A stretch of 64,000 nt of DNA from Corynebacterium suicordis DSM 45110 (GCF_015351405.1 NZ_JADKMY010000001.1:744001-808000), one strand, 5' to 3'. Shown: positions 48,498-58,388, counted from the first letter of the stretch. Notes: a model not told the origin generated them from the letters alone. Program-made: numbers and translations.

Positions 48498-50123
48498 TTA
48501 CTTCTCGTCTTCCGAAGATTTAGTATTTCCCCGCAGTGGTTTGAGAAGCGCGCCCAACTTGAACTTGCCGGAATCGGAACCCTCGGAGTGCGCATGGTGG
48601 GAGCTGGCCGCAGCTGACTCGTCCTGGGACTGCTTGAGGCGCGAGAACCATTGCTTGGCAGCCTGCTCGCTCTGGGCGCCCGTGAGAGCACCTGCGGTGG
48701 TGGAGAACTTGATCTGCGCGGAGGTCTTTTCTCCGGTGGCGAGGTCCGTGAGATCGCCCATGTAGCGCAGCGCGACCATGATCATGGCAGCAACTGGCAC
48801 GGCCAGGAAGGCTCCCACGATGCCGAACAGGGTGCCACCGATGGTGACGGCCAGCAGGATGATCACTGGGTGCACGTTCATCGCGCGGGACTGCAGCACT
48901 GGCTGCAGGATGTTGCCCTCCAGCTGCTGTACGGCGATGATGATGGCCAGCACGATCAGCGCGGTGGTGAAGTCCACTGCTACCAGAGCGATCAAAACGC
49001 TCAGTGCACCAGCGGTCACAGCACCAACCATGGGGATGAAGCCGGCGAAGAAGGTGATCACTGCCAGGAATCCTGCCAGTGGGACATCGAGGATGACCAG
49101 GCCGATGCCGATGAAGAACGCGTCGATGAAGCTCACCAGAGCCTGGGTACGGATGAATCCGCCCAGGGTGTTCCACATGCGGGTGAGGACCTCGGTGAGG
49201 TGCCAGCCCACGCGGCGGCCGGTAATGCGGCGCACGGTAGGCAGGAAGTGCTCGCCATCCTTGAGGAAGAAGAAGGTCAGGACCAGCACGATGAACAGAG
49301 TCACCAGTGCGGACATGGTGGCGGAAGCGCCGGCGGCAACGGTGGTGGCGATCTGACCAGCCTGCTCCTGCAGCCAGCTGGTGCCCTGACTGATGGCGTC
49401 GTTCAGCTGGGAAGACTCGATGTTGAAAGGAGGGCCGGAGAGGTAATCTTGGATGCGGAAGATGCCGTCATTGGCCTTGTTGATCAGCTCACCGGTCTGA
49501 TCCACCGCAGAGGGAGCCATGGCACCCAGGATGCCGCCGATGGCAGCGAAGGAACCAAGCAGGGCGATGAGCACCGCCAGAGCATTGGGGATGTGCCACT
49601 TGCGCAGCGTCCGGACCACTGGCCACAGGACGGTACACACGATGATGGACAGCAGGATTGGCAGGATGCCCGCCCATACCTGGCCCAGGAAGTTGAACAG
49701 GATGTAGGCGGCAGCACCCATCACCAGGAAGCGCAGGCACCAGCCGGCAAACCAGCGGCCGGTGGTTCCGATGACCTCCGCGCGGTCGCGTACTTCCTCG
49801 TTGAGACCCTCGTTGGTCTTCAGGTCTTTATCCAGAGTTTCTTCATTTGGAGTCATGTCCTCGGCGGGGAGGGCCTTGCTCTCGGAGTAATCCGGCGCCG
49901 TTGCAGCTTCATCAGCCTGGCGACCCTCAACAACTCCGTTGGGGAGTGGAGGGGAGGATTCTGGAGCGGAAGGCTGGGTAGGTTCCGAAGAGTTATCTAC
50001 TGCGCTATCGGGAAGAGGCAGGGTGGTTTCTGGATCGAGGCGGTCTGAACCGGCCAACATATCCGCGAAATCCCGGCCATTGTGTGCGGGGCGTGCGTCG
50101 TTATCACGCTTTTTAGGGCTCAT
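48498..50123 (-). CDS. AI-2E transporter (PerM/YdiK) family protein
   Basis: 541 residues. A long polar N-terminal tail (about 115 residues, Glu/Asp-rich) precedes seven to eight membrane helices of the AI-2E transporter family; FFAGFIPMVGAVTAGALSVL, QQLEGNILQPVLQSRAMNVH and HPVIILLAVTIGGTLFGIVG are the conserved family segments. Members export signals or ions; YdgG-like ones export AI-2, but others are Na+/H+ antiporters, so the solute is unknown. The C-terminal tail is also polar. Stop 11 nt before the DUF6542 start; likely one operon. Confidence 0.88.
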   Translation of the reverse strand: MSPKKRDNDARPAHNGRDFADMLAGSDRLDPETTLPLPDSAVDNSSEPTQPSAPESSPPLPNGVVEGRQADEAATAPDYSESKALPAEDMTPNEETLDKDLKTNEGLNEEVRDRAEVIGTTGRWFAGWCLRFLVMGAAAYILFNFLGQVWAGILPILLSIIVCTVLWPVVRTLRKWHIPNALAVLIALLGSFAAIGGILGAMAPSAVDQTGELINKANDGIFRIQDYLSGPPFNIESSQLNDAISQGTSWLQEQAGQIATTVAAGASATMSALVTLFIVLVLTFFFLKDGEHFLPTVRRITGRRVGWHLTEVLTRMWNTLGGFIRTQALVSFIDAFFIGIGLVILDVPLAGFLAVITFFAGFIPMVGAVTAGALSVLIALVAVDFTTALIVLAIIIAVQQLEGNILQPVLQSRAMNVHPVIILLAVTIGGTLFGIVGAFLAVPVAAMIMVALRYMGDLTDLATGEKTSAQIKFSTTAGALTGAQSEQAAKQWFSRLKQSQDESAAASSHHAHSEGSDSGKFKLGALLKPLRGNTKSSEDEK

Positions 50124-50167
50124 TCTCCCTATTGTGCACTATGGCCGGGACTGGTGGGAAAGAATAT

Positions 50168-50332
50168 CTAGCGGTTGAGTCCCGCCAGGGTGGCATCGTC
50201 GGTGCCGAGGGCTTCGCCGAGTTCGCCGGCGATGTCATCATTGGTGCCGCGCAGCATCGCCACGGAGACGATGAGACCGCCCCAGATGATCGCGATGAAC
50301 AGCACCATCAGAATGATTGCGGTTGTAGTCAT
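50168..50332 (-). CDS. metS: Small subunit of methionine/alanine importer
   Basis: 54 residues from the ATG at 50332 (MTTTAIILMVLFIAIIWGGL). One membrane helix (about residues 4-26) and the tail MLRGTNDDIAGELGEALGTD. It is 4 nt behind the NSS transporter gene, the arrangement of C. glutamicum MetPS, where MetS is needed for MetP activity. It is easily missed because of its size; the longer frame upstream reads through the metP end. Confidence 0.8.
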   Translation of the reverse strand: MTTTAIILMVLFIAIIWGGLIVSVAMLRGTNDDIAGELGEALGTDDATLAGLNR

Positions 50333-50336
50333 GTGA

Positions 50337-52040
50337 TTAACCCCTTGGGCTTGCAGGATGGGCGGTGGCGGAAGGGCCTTCCGGGTTCTCACCGGTGGAG
50401 GTTGGTTTGCCGGAAGTTGCAGCGCCGGTAGTAGCAGTACCAGCAGCCGTGTACATGTGGGTGTTCACCAGCGTGTTGGGCTCACCCTTGGCGCGTCCCT
50501 TGTTCGGAACACCGTAGTCAGAACCGGGAACACCGGAGAGAACGGTCTGGTTGCGGAATGGGATGAACGTCCAGATGATTGCGTTGAGCACAATGATGCC
50601 CACCACAGCCCAGCCATAAATGTTCAGCTGGTTGGCCGCGTAATCGCCGTAGCCCTCGCTGATCAGCGAAGAGATTTCCTTGTACAGGAAGTACACCAGG
50701 ATCAATGGGGTCACGATGAACGCGAAGAGCTGGTAAACCATGCCCACGCGAACCGAGGAGATGGCATTGAGGTGCTGGGTGATTTCGTTGCGTCGACCAG
50801 TAACCCAAGCCACCATGACCAGGGCGACGATGGCACAGAACACGATGCCAAGGTTGTTCGTCCACTTGTCCATGATGTCCAGCGCCATGAGGCCGGAGGT
50901 AGAAGCGAACAAGACGGTGGAGATGATGGCCATGAGCGAGCCGATGATGATGGCGGACTTGGCGCGGGTCCATCCCAGCTTGTCATTGATGGCGGAGAAG
51001 ACCACTTCCATGATGGAGATCAGCGAGGTGATGCCGGCCAGGAAGAGGGAGAGGAAGAACAGCACGCCGAAGAACTCGCCGAACGGCATGTTGTTGATGA
51101 TGGTCGGGAAGGCCACGAAGGCCAGGCCGATGCCGTTGGTGGCAACCTCGTCCACGCCTACGCCCTGAGAGTGGGCCATGAAGCCCAGGGTGGCGAACAC
51201 GCCGATGCCTGCCAGCACCTCGAAGGAGGAGTTGGCGAACGCGGTAACCAGGCCGGTGCCGGTGAGGTTGGTGCGTGGCTTCAGGTAGGAAGCGTAGGTC
51301 AGCATGATGCCGAAGCCCACGGACAGAGAGAAGAAGATCTGGCCGTAAGCGGCGATCCACACGCTGGAGTCCTTCAGCGCGCCCCAGTTAGGAGTGAAGA
51401 AGGCGTTCAGGCCCTCGGCAGCGCCTTCCAGGAAGAGTGCGCGAACCACGAGGATGGCGAAGAGAACCACCAGCACGGGCACGAAGACCACGGTCAGCTT
51501 GCCGATGCCACTGTTCACGTTCAGTGCCAGCACCAGGATGGAGAAGACCCACACGGCGATCATGACCAGCAGGATTGGCATCACGTATTCACCGGAGAAG
51601 GTGGAGGTAGTGTCAGCCTGGAGGAAGTCATTGAATAGGTGGGTCTCTGGGTCAGCGCCCCAGGCCTTGTTGAAGGACTTCACGGTGTAGATGGCTGCCC
51701 ACGCCACGATGGCGGCGTAGTAGACGGCGATGAAGAAGCTCACGCCCACCTTGAACCAGCCGATGACCTCGCCGTTTCCGGAGAGGCGGCGGAAAGCCAG
51801 GGGAGCGGAGGCACGCCAGCGGTGGCCGACGGTGAAGTCGAACCACAGGATAGGAATACCCGCGGTCAGCAGTGCGACCAGGTAAGGAATCAGGAAGGCG
51901 CCGCCGCCATTTTCATAAGCGACATAAGGGAAACGCCAAATGTTGCCCAGGCCCACAGCGGAGCCAATGGCCGCCATGAGGAAGACCAGGCGGGAGTCAA
52001 ACGTCTGCCTCTGGCTAGACGTTGTAGTGGTTTCAGCCAT
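50337..52040 (-). CDS. metP: Na+-dependent methionine/alanine importer, NSS family
   Basis: 567 residues from the ATG at 52040 (MAETTTTSSQRQTFDSRLVF). The NSS core starts FLMAAIGSAVGLGNIWRFPY, with ENGGGAFLIPYLVALLTAGI, the sodium and substrate sites in helix 1; about 11-12 helices in all. The C-terminal tail is Ala/Gly/Thr/Pro-rich. By the MetS partner directly downstream it corresponds to corynebacterial MetP, which takes up methionine and alanine with sodium. AGAAAGAA before the start may serve as ribosome site. The AT-rich 100 bp upstream contains TTGTCA and TTTGAT-like promoter elements. Confidence 0.88.
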   Translation of the reverse strand: MAETTTTSSQRQTFDSRLVFLMAAIGSAVGLGNIWRFPYVAYENGGGAFLIPYLVALLTAGIPILWFDFTVGHRWRASAPLAFRRLSGNGEVIGWFKVGVSFFIAVYYAAIVAWAAIYTVKSFNKAWGADPETHLFNDFLQADTTSTFSGEYVMPILLVMIAVWVFSILVLALNVNSGIGKLTVVFVPVLVVLFAILVVRALFLEGAAEGLNAFFTPNWGALKDSSVWIAAYGQIFFSLSVGFGIMLTYASYLKPRTNLTGTGLVTAFANSSFEVLAGIGVFATLGFMAHSQGVGVDEVATNGIGLAFVAFPTIINNMPFGEFFGVLFFLSLFLAGITSLISIMEVVFSAINDKLGWTRAKSAIIIGSLMAIISTVLFASTSGLMALDIMDKWTNNLGIVFCAIVALVMVAWVTGRRNEITQHLNAISSVRVGMVYQLFAFIVTPLILVYFLYKEISSLISEGYGDYAANQLNIYGWAVVGIIVLNAIIWTFIPFRNQTVLSGVPGSDYGVPNKGRAKGEPNTLVNTHMYTAAGTATTGAATSGKPTSTGENPEGPSATAHPASPRG

Positions 52041-52250
52041 ACTCGTGTTCTTTCTTTTTTCGCCATTTGCGAACGAGGTCACATCAAAGATGTGCGGATT
52101 GACAATGTGCGTTGAATATATAGGCAGGTCGGGTCGGATTGTTAGCGAATGGGGGTAATTGGAAAAATTTGTTTTTGGTGGGTGGGTTGGTTGGTTCTTT
52201 TTGCCGACGCCACCGCTGATCCGTTTGCGGAACACGATAGGATGACCAGC

Positions 52251-53336
52251 GTGACTCTTACTCTCGGAATTGTTGGACTGCCAAATGTGGGCAAGTCCAC
52301 CCTGTTTAACGCCCTGACCCGCAACGATGTGCTGGCCGCGAACTACCCGTTCGCCACCATCGAGCCGAACGTTGGCTTGGTGGAGCTGCCGGACTCACGC
52401 CTGAACCGCTTGGCTGAGATCTTCGGCTCGGAGCGGATTCTGCCTGCCACCGTGTCTTTCGTGGATATCGCGGGCATTGTGAAGGGTGCTTCCGATGGAG
52501 AAGGCATGGGTAACGCCTTCCTGGCGAACATTCGCGAAGCTGATGCGATCTGCCAGGTGGTGCGCGCGTTTTCCGATGACAACGTGATCCACGTGGATGG
52601 CCGCGTGGATCCTTCGGCTGATATCTCCGTGATTGAGACCGAGCTGATCCTGGCTGACCTGCAGACCATTGAGAAGGCTCTGCCTCGCTTGGAAAAGGAC
52701 GCCAAGAAGAACAAGGACCTGGCCGAGCTGGTGGAGGGGACCAAGAAGGCGCAGACGATTCTTGAGGATGGCCGCACTCTTTCTTCCGCTGCTGCCAAGG
52801 GTGAGATTGACCTGGCTGCCGTCCGGGATCTGCACCTGATGACCGCCAAGCCATTCCTCTATGTCTTTAACTCCGATGAGGCCGTGCTGACGGATGAGTC
52901 CAAGCAGCAGGAGCTGCGCGACATGGTGGCTCCCGCTGACTGCGTGTTCTTGGATGCTGCTACTGAGTCCGAGCTGTTGGAGCTGGATGACGAAGAGGCT
53001 GCTGAACTGCTGGCTTCCGTGGGGCAGGATGAGCCGGGCCTGCACGCGCTGGCTCGCGCTGGTTTTGAGACTCTGGGTCTGCAGACCTATCTGACCGCTG
53101 GTCCGAAGGAATCCCGTGCGTGGACTATCCGCAAGGGCTCCACTGCGCCTCAGGCTGCCGGTGTGATCCACACGGACTTCGAGCGTGGCTTCATCAAGGC
53201 TGAGATTGTGGCGTTCTCTGACTTGGATAACTTGGGCTCAATGGCTGAGGCGAAGGCCCAGGGCAAGGTGCGCCAAGAAGGTAAGGAATACGTCATGCAC
53301 GATGGTGACGTGGTGGAGTTCCGGTTTAATGTCTAA
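52251..53336 (+). CDS. ychF: Ribosome-associated ATPase/GTPase YchF (OLA1-like)
   Basis: 361 residues from the GTG at 52251, giving MTLTLGIVGLPNVGKSTLFN, which is the exact family start; TAGGAT at 52238-52243 ends 8 nt before it. Other motifs: NYPFATIEPNVG, VDIAGIVKGASDGEGMGNAF and the C-terminal TGS domain ending GKEYVMHDGDVVEFRFNV. NKSD-type specificity is not resolved, but YchF proteins prefer ATP and bind the ribosome. The last 30 nt are the left copy of a triplicated sequence that marks integration of the island downstream; the gene itself remains intact. Confidence 0.95.
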   Translation: MTLTLGIVGLPNVGKSTLFNALTRNDVLAANYPFATIEPNVGLVELPDSRLNRLAEIFGSERILPATVSFVDIAGIVKGASDGEGMGNAFLANIREADAICQVVRAFSDDNVIHVDGRVDPSADISVIETELILADLQTIEKALPRLEKDAKKNKDLAELVEGTKKAQTILEDGRTLSSAAAKGEIDLAAVRDLHLMTAKPFLYVFNSDEAVLTDESKQQELRDMVAPADCVFLDAATESELLELDDEEAAELLASVGQDEPGLHALARAGFETLGLQTYLTAGPKESRAWTIRKGSTAPQAAGVIHTDFERGFIKAEIVAFSDLDNLGSMAEAKAQGKVRQEGKEYVMHDGDVVEFRFNV

Positions 53337-53360
53337 TAAGGGCCTCTGACCAGGGGTTTT
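53307..53360 (+). repeat. ychF 3'-end repeat, copy 1 (left junction)
   Basis: The 30-mer GACGTGGTGGAGTTCCGGTT+TAATGTCTAA ends ychF; CTGACCAGGGGTT follows 17 nt after its start of the non-coding part (53346-53358). Copy 2 repeats both blocks. Confidence 0.85.
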
Positions 53361-53738
53361 ATCTTCTCGGCCTCCGGTTGGGTTCGATGGACAGGTTCCG
53401 CTTTACCATCAGTTGCTAAGCGTTTGTCCCGCTGACCTGGGACTTTGGTTGGCCTCTGCGGAGCTCCCGCAGAGGCCGATTCTCGTTGTCGCGTTGCGGT
53501 AGCGTCTCTGGCGAGTGGCTTCGGCTGCGCAGTTCTGTGGTGGGTTCAAGTTATTCGACGCGCGATCTCGCGGAAGGTGCGCTGACTCAAAAATCTGTCT
53601 GACTCATAAGTCGGTTGCCTAGCAACGCTATGGTTCACTGGGGCAGGTCTCGTTCCGCCTGAGTGCGAGTGATTTCGTCCCGCTAACAGCTCGCTCCCAT
53701 GAGCCGCTGGTGGCGGTGCAATTGGTAGTCTGGGGCGG
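53361..53738. other. Non-coding stretch right of ychF
   Basis: About 380 nt without a convincing gene. A perfect 10-bp hairpin GGCCTCTGCG/CGCAGAGGCC at 53451-53477 may be the ychF terminator, though no T run follows directly. TAGTCT at 53726-53731 ends 8 nt before the GTG of the next (broken) gene and is its likely leaderless promoter. Confidence 0.5.
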
Positions 53739-54939
53739 GTGTCTCTCGGTCGGTCTTTTCGAGTCCTGTGGGGAGCGAACGCCGCGTCGAACCTGGCTGA
53801 CGGTTTGGTGTTCGTCTCGATCCCGCTGCTGGCGGCCTCGCTTACCGACGATCCACGCTGGATCGCTGGACTCTCGACGCTGTACGCTCTCGTCCGCCTG
53901 CTCGTGGCTCTGCCGATCGGTGTGTGGGTTGATCGTGTGGACCGCCGTTTAATCCTGATCGTCGCAAATATTCTGCGGGGAGTTGCCGTCATCGCCCTCG
54001 CGATCTGCGTGCACCTGGGCATCGGAGGTCTCGTCCTCCTCTACGCCGCTTACGCGGTCATCGGCACACTCGAGAGCGCTGCTGATAACGCCGCGGTCTC
54101 TCTCGTTCCCGGCCTTGTCCAGAAGGGCAAGCTGGACACGGCAAACGGCCGGATCTCGGCCGCGCAACTGGTGGCCGACGAGTTCGCTGGCTCACCACTC
54201 GGCGGGTTCCTCTTCGCGATCGCCGCAGCCGCCCCCCGTCTACGCAATGGGCGGGCTGTGGGCAGCTGCGGGCTTGATCGCGCTGGCACTCCCCGTGCAT
54301 CGGGGCAGACCATCTGAGGCGGTTGCGCCCACGGCGCGCGCCTCGGTATGGCGAGAAGCCGTCGCGGGAGCAACGTGGCTCGCGCACCACCGCCTCGTCG
54401 GGGGATTGGCATTGATTGGAGCCTTGGCGAGTATCGGCTACATGCTTCCGTTCTCCATCCTCGTCATTTTCGCTCAGAAGCAGCTGGGAGTCGATGGCGT
54501 TGGGTACGGGCTCATCCTGGCCGTGTCCGCGCTCGGTGGGCTCGTCGGCTCCTTCGCGACAGCTCGTATCCGCTCGCGGATCGGCTACCGCTGGACGATC
54601 GTTGCAAGTTTGCTCACCGGGGCCGCCTCATTGCTGGCCCTCGCTGTAACTGGCAATGCAGTGGTGGCCTCGGTGCTACTGGCGATCTATATTCTCCACG
54701 CCGTGGTGTGGGGGATCTGTGCGACGTCGCTTCGCCAGCGTCTCGTGCCAGATGCGCTCCTCGGGCGGGTCAATGCCGCGTCGCGCGTCCTTGGGTTGAT
54801 CGGCCTTGCCCTTGGATCATTAATCGGCGGGCTTCTCGCTGGCGTGCATCTCGCGTTGCCCGTGGCGGTGGGTGGTGCGGTGTTCGTGATCTGCGCCGGC
54901 TTTGCTCTCGCCGTCGTCCGGACCATCGATACCGACTGA
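53739..54939 (+). pseudogene. MFS transporter (DHA3-like), frameshifted
   Basis: The first frame (from GTG 53739) reads GRSFRVLWGANAASNLADGL, then PIGVWVDRVDRR (motif A) and ends at 54317 with non-MFS residues. The downstream half continues in the next frame: VYAMGGLWAAAGLIALALPV, PFSILVIFAQKQLGVDGV, RVNAASRVLGLIGLALGSLI. The change falls at a run of six C near 54229-54235; five C would restore one 400-residue protein of 12 helices. It is the only gene in the first element. Either a real mutation or, less likely, a homopolymer reading error. Confidence 0.8.
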
Positions 54940-55030
54940 ATCGTATGGTTGTGCGTGGTGTGGTCTAGCGCGCGGAGGCTTCTCTGCCGCCGTTGCGAAA
55001 CCGGTGCAATCAGAGGTTGCTATCTGCGGC
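54940..55030. other. Short non-coding stretch before repeat copy 2
   Basis: Nothing recognisable between the MFS pseudogene and the second ychF-end copy. Confidence 0.4.
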
Positions 55031-55084
55031 GACGTGGTTGAGTTCCGGTTCAACGTATAGGGAGCCGGCCTGACCAGGGGTTGT
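55031..55084 (+). repeat. ychF 3'-end repeat, copy 2
   Basis: GACGTGGTTGAGTTCCGGTT followed by CAACGTATAG is identical to copy 1 at 25 of 30 positions; all five differences are synonymous, so it still encodes DVVEFRFNV-stop. CTGACCAGGGGTT (55070-55082) is shared with copy 1, and GGGGTTGTGTT (55077-55087) is shared with copy 3. Confidence 0.85.
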
Positions 55085-55237
55085 GTTGCTTGGGCCCTGA
55101 GGGCAAGGGGTCTGAGTGTTCCGATCCAACGTCTGGCGATAGGTCCATAGATGCCTTCTGCGCCCCGAACACGTCTCTCGTTGTCGGTGGCCATAGCTAA
55201 GATTCCGATGGACCTGCTCCACTGTGAAGGGACCACG

Positions 55238-55708
55238 ATGGGGCGGACATCGCGGTGGCCGCCGCACGTGAGCTGTGGGACGCCGGCCTCACCACCCCCG
55301 GCGCACATGCGCGCCTCGACGCACCGCCAGCGCGTCGCCGCGCTGGGCCGCGACGGCTACCGCCGCTACGACGAGAGCACTGCGACCCGCCTGGGCCGCA
55401 TGTCCGAGCACCTGCTCGCGGACTACGGCGGTGACCTGCGCCGGCTGCGTGCAGCGGGGCACGCAGAGCCCGCGGCCCTGAGCCGCCTGCTGCGCGCCTT
55501 TCCCGGCATCGGGCCCGCCGGGGCGCAGATCTTCCTGCGCGAGGTCCAGGGGATCTGGTCCCTCCCGCCGGTCTTCGATGCCAAGGTGCTCGAGGGCGCG
55601 CGCCGGGCGGGGCTGCCAGCCGAGCCCGAGGCGCTGGCCGGGCTGGTTGCCCCCGCCGACCGGGCGCGGTTCGCCGCCGCGCTCGTGCGCCGCGCGCTGC
55701 GGAGGTAG
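55238..55708 (+). pseudogene. HhH-GPD (endonuclease III-like) protein, truncated and frameshifted
   Basis: Similarity begins in the first frame at about 55240 (DIAVAAARELWDAGLTTPGA), then moves to the next frame at about 55304 (MRASTHRQRVAALGRDGYRR, then YDESTATRLG, FPGIGPAGAQIFLREVQGIW and LDAK-like FDAKVLEGARR). The helix-hairpin-helix FPGIGPAGA and following strand are intact, but the N-terminal third of the usual 200-220 residues is missing. A single extra base explains the shift. The 150 nt in front hold no recognisable coding sequence. Confidence 0.65.
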
Positions 55709-55763
55709 CCCCGGACGCGAGGGGAGCGGGCGCCGGGCCGCGCCCTTGCCGAGCGCGGAAAAA

Positions 55764-55775
55764 TGAGTAAGCTCA
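55764..55775. promoter_or_regulatory. Candidate operator for the island TetR, upstream of the 3-hydroxyacyl-CoA dehydrogenase
   Basis: TGAGTAAGCTCA matches the TGAGT-NN-ACTCA operator at the ohyA/tetR promoter except for one base (G for A in the second arm). It lies 58 bp before the start of the dehydrogenase gene. Confidence 0.5.
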
Positions 55776-55833
55776 AAAATAGGCGCGCAGGTTGCGCGGC
55801 TGCCGCCCCGGCGGCCCATCGAGGAGGAACACC

Positions 55834-56694
55834 ATGAGCGACATCGCCCGCGTCACCGTGCTGGGCGCCGGAGTGCTCGGCGCCCAGATCGCCTACCAGG
55901 CCGCCTACTCCGGCTTCGACGTCACCGTCTACGACATCGGCGACGAGGCCCTGAGCGCCGGCCGCAAGCGCCTGGACGCGCTCGTCACCGCCTACCGGGT
56001 CGAGGTCGAGGGCGCCACCGAGGCCAGCACGCAGGCAGCGCTCGAGCGCCTGGCGACGACGACGGACCTCGCGCAGGCCGCGGGGAATGCCGATCTCATC
56101 ATCGAGGCCGTCCCGGAGCGCCTCGACATCAAGCGCGAGACCTACGAGAAGCTCGCGGCGCTCGCCCCCGAGCACACGATCTTCGCGACGAACTCCTCGA
56201 CCCTGCTGCCCAGCGACATGAAGGACTTCACGGGGCGGCCCGACCGCTTCCTCGCCCTGCACTTCGCCAACCAGATCTGGAAGTTCAACACCGCCGAGGT
56301 CATGGGCACGGCGGAGACGAGCCCCGCGGTCTTCGACACGGTCGTGGAGTTCGCCCGCGCCATCGGCATGGTGCCCATCCCCGTGCTCAAGGAGCGCCCC
56401 GGCTACGTGCTCAACTCGCTGCTCGTGCCCTTCCTCAATGCGGCCCTCGACCTGGCGGCGGGCGGCTACGCACAGCCAGAGGACGTCGACAACGTCTGGC
56501 GGATCGCCACGGGCGCGCCCATGGGACCGTTCCAGATCTACGACGTCGTGGGCCTCGGCACCGCCTACAACATCCTGTCGAGCGGCGATGAGCACAGCCG
56601 GCGCCTCGCCGCCTGGCTCAAGGAGCACTACATCGACCGCGGCCGCATGGGCGCCGGCGCGGGCGGCGGCTTCTACGACGACCCGCAGGGCTGA
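55834..56694 (+). CDS. 3-hydroxyacyl-CoA dehydrogenase
   Basis: 286 residues from the ATG at 55834, with AGGAGG 6 nt upstream. NAD-binding VTVLGAGVLGAQIAYQAA, IEAVPERLDIKRE, FATNSSTLLPSDM and the catalytic His in ALHFANQIWKFNTAEV are all present, followed by RPGYVLNSLLVPFLNAAL. It oxidises L-3-hydroxyacyl-CoA to 3-ketoacyl-CoA in beta-oxidation. It is intact although its neighbours are broken. A TGAGT-type operator upstream suggests control by the TetR at 60.2 kb together with oleate hydratase. Very GC-rich, unlike core genes. Confidence 0.92.
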   Translation: MSDIARVTVLGAGVLGAQIAYQAAYSGFDVTVYDIGDEALSAGRKRLDALVTAYRVEVEGATEASTQAALERLATTTDLAQAAGNADLIIEAVPERLDIKRETYEKLAALAPEHTIFATNSSTLLPSDMKDFTGRPDRFLALHFANQIWKFNTAEVMGTAETSPAVFDTVVEFARAIGMVPIPVLKERPGYVLNSLLVPFLNAALDLAAGGYAQPEDVDNVWRIATGAPMGPFQIYDVVGLGTAYNILSSGDEHSRRLAAWLKEHYIDRGRMGAGAGGGFYDDPQG

Positions 56695-56802
56695 GTCCCG
56701 CCCGCTCTGTGGTGGAGGTGGGCCGCGCTCGGTAGGCTAGCCCTGTCGCGCCACGGGTGCGGCGGTCGCGCCGCCGGGCGGCCCGGTCGCGAGGAGGTCC
56801 GT

Positions 56803-57887
56803 GTGGGTGCAGCGCTGGGGGACGGCGATTCCGAGGCGGGCCCGGCCCGCCGGGAGACCGCCGCCGCCCGCCGCGAATGGGCGGCCATGTGCCGCCAGGT
56901 CCGCGTGCCCACGATGTGGGGCATCCCCCTGCGCCTCTTCCTGCTCGCCCTCGCCCTCGGCGCCGTGCTGCCTGCCCTCGACCGCGCGCTCGCGCCGCCG
57001 CTGCACGCGGTCGCGGTGCGCGTGTGCCGGCTGCTCAACCCCGGCGCGCTGCTACGCCACCTCGCCGCCGAGGGCCGCGATTCCACCCGCTACGACCCGG
57101 CCCGCTTCCACACCCGCGCCGCGGAGCTCGCCACCGGCACTGCCGCCGGCGGCCGCCCGGTGTGTCGGCGCCACCGCGCCCCGCAGGGGGACGACGTGCT
57201 CGCCGTCAACATCCCGCGTTTGCTCGACTGCGAGGACGCGTGGGGCATGCGCATCGAGCTCGTGCCCAGCCTGGGCACCCCCGTGCCGAGCGGCGTGATC
57301 CTCTTCCGGACCTCGGCGCCGGTGGGCCGGGCCCAGTGCCGCGCGCTCGAATAGGCGCTGGCGTTCGGCGACGTGCTCTCGCCCGCCAGCGGGCCCTTCG
57401 GCGCGATCCGCACCATGGTCGACATCGCGCTCAAGGCGCTCTCGCACGCGGTCAACGATCCCAGCCGCGCCGTCCAGGCGCTCGACGAGATCGAGGACAT
57501 CCTCGCCGAACTCGCCCCGGACATCGCGAAGCGCGAGACGCTCCTGGCTGCCCACCCCGACGCGTCGGTGCTGCGCGACTGGACGCGCAGCTGGGCCGAC
57601 TACGTGGCCGCGGCCACCGACGAGATCCGCCAATACGGCACCGGCAGCGTCCAGATCCAGCGGCGGCTGCGGGCGCTCTTCAACACGCTCGCCGGCAGTG
57701 CGAGCTCCAGCAGCGAGCGGCCCTGCTCGAGCGCAGCGCGGCGCTTCACCGTGGGCTTAAGCGCTGGTGGCCCGATCCGCTCGACCGCAGGCTGGCCGGC
57801 TGCACGGATACGCAGGGCCTGGGCCGGGCGCTCGGCACAGCGGCGCGCGCCGAGCAGGCCCCCGAGCCCGAGGCTCCGTCGGCCTGA
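56803..57887 (+). pseudogene. DUF2254 membrane protein, with in-frame stop and frameshift
   Basis: The first part (from GTG 56803) has a membrane helix LRLFLLALALGAVLPAL and ends at an in-frame TAG (57352-57354). The same frame continues with FGDVLSPASGPFGAIRTMVD, then IALKALSHAVNDPSRAVQAL, the DUF2254 signature. At about 57690-57700 it shifts to another frame (ELQQRAALLERSAALHRGLK) and ends at 57887. DUF2254 proteins have several N-terminal helices; here only one or two remain. Function of the family is unknown. Clearly not a working gene unless the stop is read through. Confidence 0.75.
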
Positions 57888-57936
57888 GCGCGGCGGCTCA
57901 GCCCCGCAGGGAGGCGGGCGGGGCGCCGGTGGCAGC

Positions 57937-58260
57937 TCACACCTCCCGACACTTCTGCGCCAGCGTCGCGGGGGTCTCATGGGCGTTGAGCCCGCTGGGG
58001 TTGGGCAGCGCCCACAGGGCCACCCCGTCCGGCCACCCGGGCACCCACGGCGCCCCGGACTCATCGGCCACCGGCTGCACCCCGAGCACCGCACCGGGAC
58101 GGTCGAAAACCTGACGGCATGCGGTGATGCCCACGATGAGCAGGTGCACCAAGCCCGCGGACTCGGCATCGCCGGGCAGCGGCGGCACGTCGTCGCGAGC
58201 CGGGCCGTCCGCCGCCGCGGCGAGCTGGGCCGGCGTGGGCCGCGCACCGGCCAGCGGCGA
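57937..58260 (-). pseudogene. Mismatch-specific uracil/thymine DNA glycosylase (Mug) remnant
   Basis: The C-terminal part reads HLLIVGITACRQVFDRPGAV, LGVQPVADESG and ALPNPSGLNAHETPATLAQK, with LPNPSGLNAH the Mug/TDG active-site loop. The N-terminal half, with the GINPG motif, is absent; upstream sequence has no continuation in any frame that I can follow. A broken remnant of about 100 residues. Confidence 0.55.
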
Positions 58261-58388
58261 GGGCCGGCGTCAGGGCCGCCAGGCGGCGGGCAGGCGGGAT
58301 TCGGAGCCGAGGGGAGCGGTGGGCGACATGGGACCAGCCTAGGCGCGCCTCGGGACCGGGCCCGAGGCGCACCCGCGGTGGGCGGGAC

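Noticed and set aside
53451-53477. Perfect hairpin as part of an attachment site
   Set aside because: It is not repeated at copies 2 or 3 of the ychF end, so it more likely ends ychF transcription.
54820-55308. Minus-strand frame spanning the second ychF repeat
   Set aside because: It crosses the repeat and the end of the MFS pseudogene; its one protein-like part (MATDNERRVRGAEGIYGPIA) has no recognisable relative and no ribosome site.
57600-58247. Minus-strand frame of 215 codons covering the Mug region
   Set aside because: The Mug motifs are in a different frame; this one is Arg/Pro/Cys-rich and continues into the DUF2254 remnant.
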